Of a DNA stretch of 64,000 nucleotides, positions 63,440 to 64,000 are shown piece after piece (position 1 is the stretch's first letter; every line of letters begins with the position of its first letter). The notes below the pieces were generated by a model. That model worked only from the letters and a program-made list of their open reading frames with translations. It had not been told where the DNA came from and did not search any database. Source of the stretch: Pelecanus crispus. Taxonomy: Eukaryota; Chordata; Aves; Pelecaniformes; Pelecanidae. The DNA is taken from the NCBI RefSeq assembly GCF_030463565.1, contig NC_134654.1, positions 18,119,702 through 18,183,701 on the forward strand. Reading direction: 5' to 3'. Made by a program: the position numbers and the translations under genes.

Positions 63440-64000
63440 GTGCGGAAAACAGTGGAAAAGTTCTGGAACACAAAATCTGAGCTGAGGAGGAGCTCTGTGT
63501 TAAAAGGAGGTATGAAACTTGTAGGTGCTCCCAAAAAGCCTGGTGAGCTGGGTTAATGGGTAGCATTTAAGGATGCTTAAATTAGCATTCTGTCTCCAGA
63601 TTAAGAGTTTACAGACCTGAACCTCAAATAAACCTCTTTAAAATGCAAATCTCTGTGAAAGGAATCACCTCTAATACCCTTCCTTTGTCCACAGGGCTCA
63701 GCCAGGCCCATCAGCACCAACCTGGATGTGGTTTTGAATGACATCTGGACCATCAGCAGGGAAACAGGGCAGGACTCAATGAGTGATGTCTAAATCTCCC
63801 AAGGAATGTCATACAGTGAGAACTTGGCACATACGGAGCTCAGCAATGGATAAACACGTATAGTTGGCTGGGTCCCGTCATGAAGTTGCCTTCTTGAGTT
63901 TTGGCACTAAACTGCCAACCCAGCTCTGGCGTTGCTATCTAATATACTTGTTCAGAAGTGTACTCAGTGTAAATAAATACAGACTAGGATAAAATATCCT

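Larger units (their letters stand above)
54902..64000 (-). other. COX10: COX10 upstream intron (partial), no exon seen
   Basis: The stretch follows directly, in transcript terms upstream, from the acceptor at 54902-54903. I looked for the preceding COX10 exon, expected to encode an Asn/Asp-rich motif ending in an RGQI-like peptide, and did not find it on the minus strand. The region is AT-rich, with a purine-rich GAG/GGA repeat near 58831-58870 and a 26-base A run at 63414-63439. It has no ORF resembling a known protein. Confidence 0.75.

Noticed and set aside
54902-64000. Search for the preceding COX10 exon
   Set aside because: No minus-strand frame shows the expected Asn/Asp-rich motif or a matching AG-ending donor; the exon must lie beyond the right edge or be unrecognised.

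Overview
The window is vertebrate nuclear DNA, almost certainly from a bird. Exons are short and widely separated with canonical GT/AG splice sites, there is one sharply bounded CpG-rich promoter, interspersed repeats are sparse, and two solo LTRs resemble a type I associate with modern (neoavian) birds. The species call is inference. Nothing prokaryotic, no RNA gene and no CRISPR array was seen.

Two genes, both on the minus strand and both partial, account for all coding sequence I can support. COX10 (protohaem IX farnesyltransferase, the first step of haem A synthesis for cytochrome c oxidase) contributes its last two coding exons, at 54669-54901 and 41117-41559. They join in frame across a 13.1 kb intron. 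HS3ST3B1 (a heparan sulfate glucosaminyl 3-O-sulfotransferase) contributes its first coding exon at 24424-24875. Its second exon is not in the window and should lie off the left edge. The order COX10 then HS3ST3B1, same strand, matches human 17p12. The two proteins act in unrelated places (mitochondrial inner membrane and Golgi), so the adjacency is conserved synteny and does not imply a shared pathway.

Layout from left to right: 1-24423 is HS3ST3B1 intron 1, with long chance ORFs, homopolymer tracts and an AT-rich stretch (about 22.6-23.1 kb) that looks like conserved regulatory DNA. 24180-25320 is the CpG-rich promoter and first exon, with an overlapping uORF, a 39-bp tandem repeat just inside the intron and a perfect 92-bp palindrome upstream. 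25311-39278 is intergenic, with a solo LTR (35298-35838), ancient SINE-like fragments and two G-quadruplex-type repeats. 39279-41116 is the probable COX10 3' UTR. 41560-54668 is the COX10 intron holding a second solo LTR (51982-52549). 54902-64000 is further COX10 intron in which I see no exon.

I found no new multi-gene system. The items most worth a second look are the 92-bp spacerless palindrome at the HS3ST3B1 promoter, the uORF that overlaps the HS3ST3B1 start codon, and the intronic LTR that keeps an intact CRE while its sister copy has lost it.
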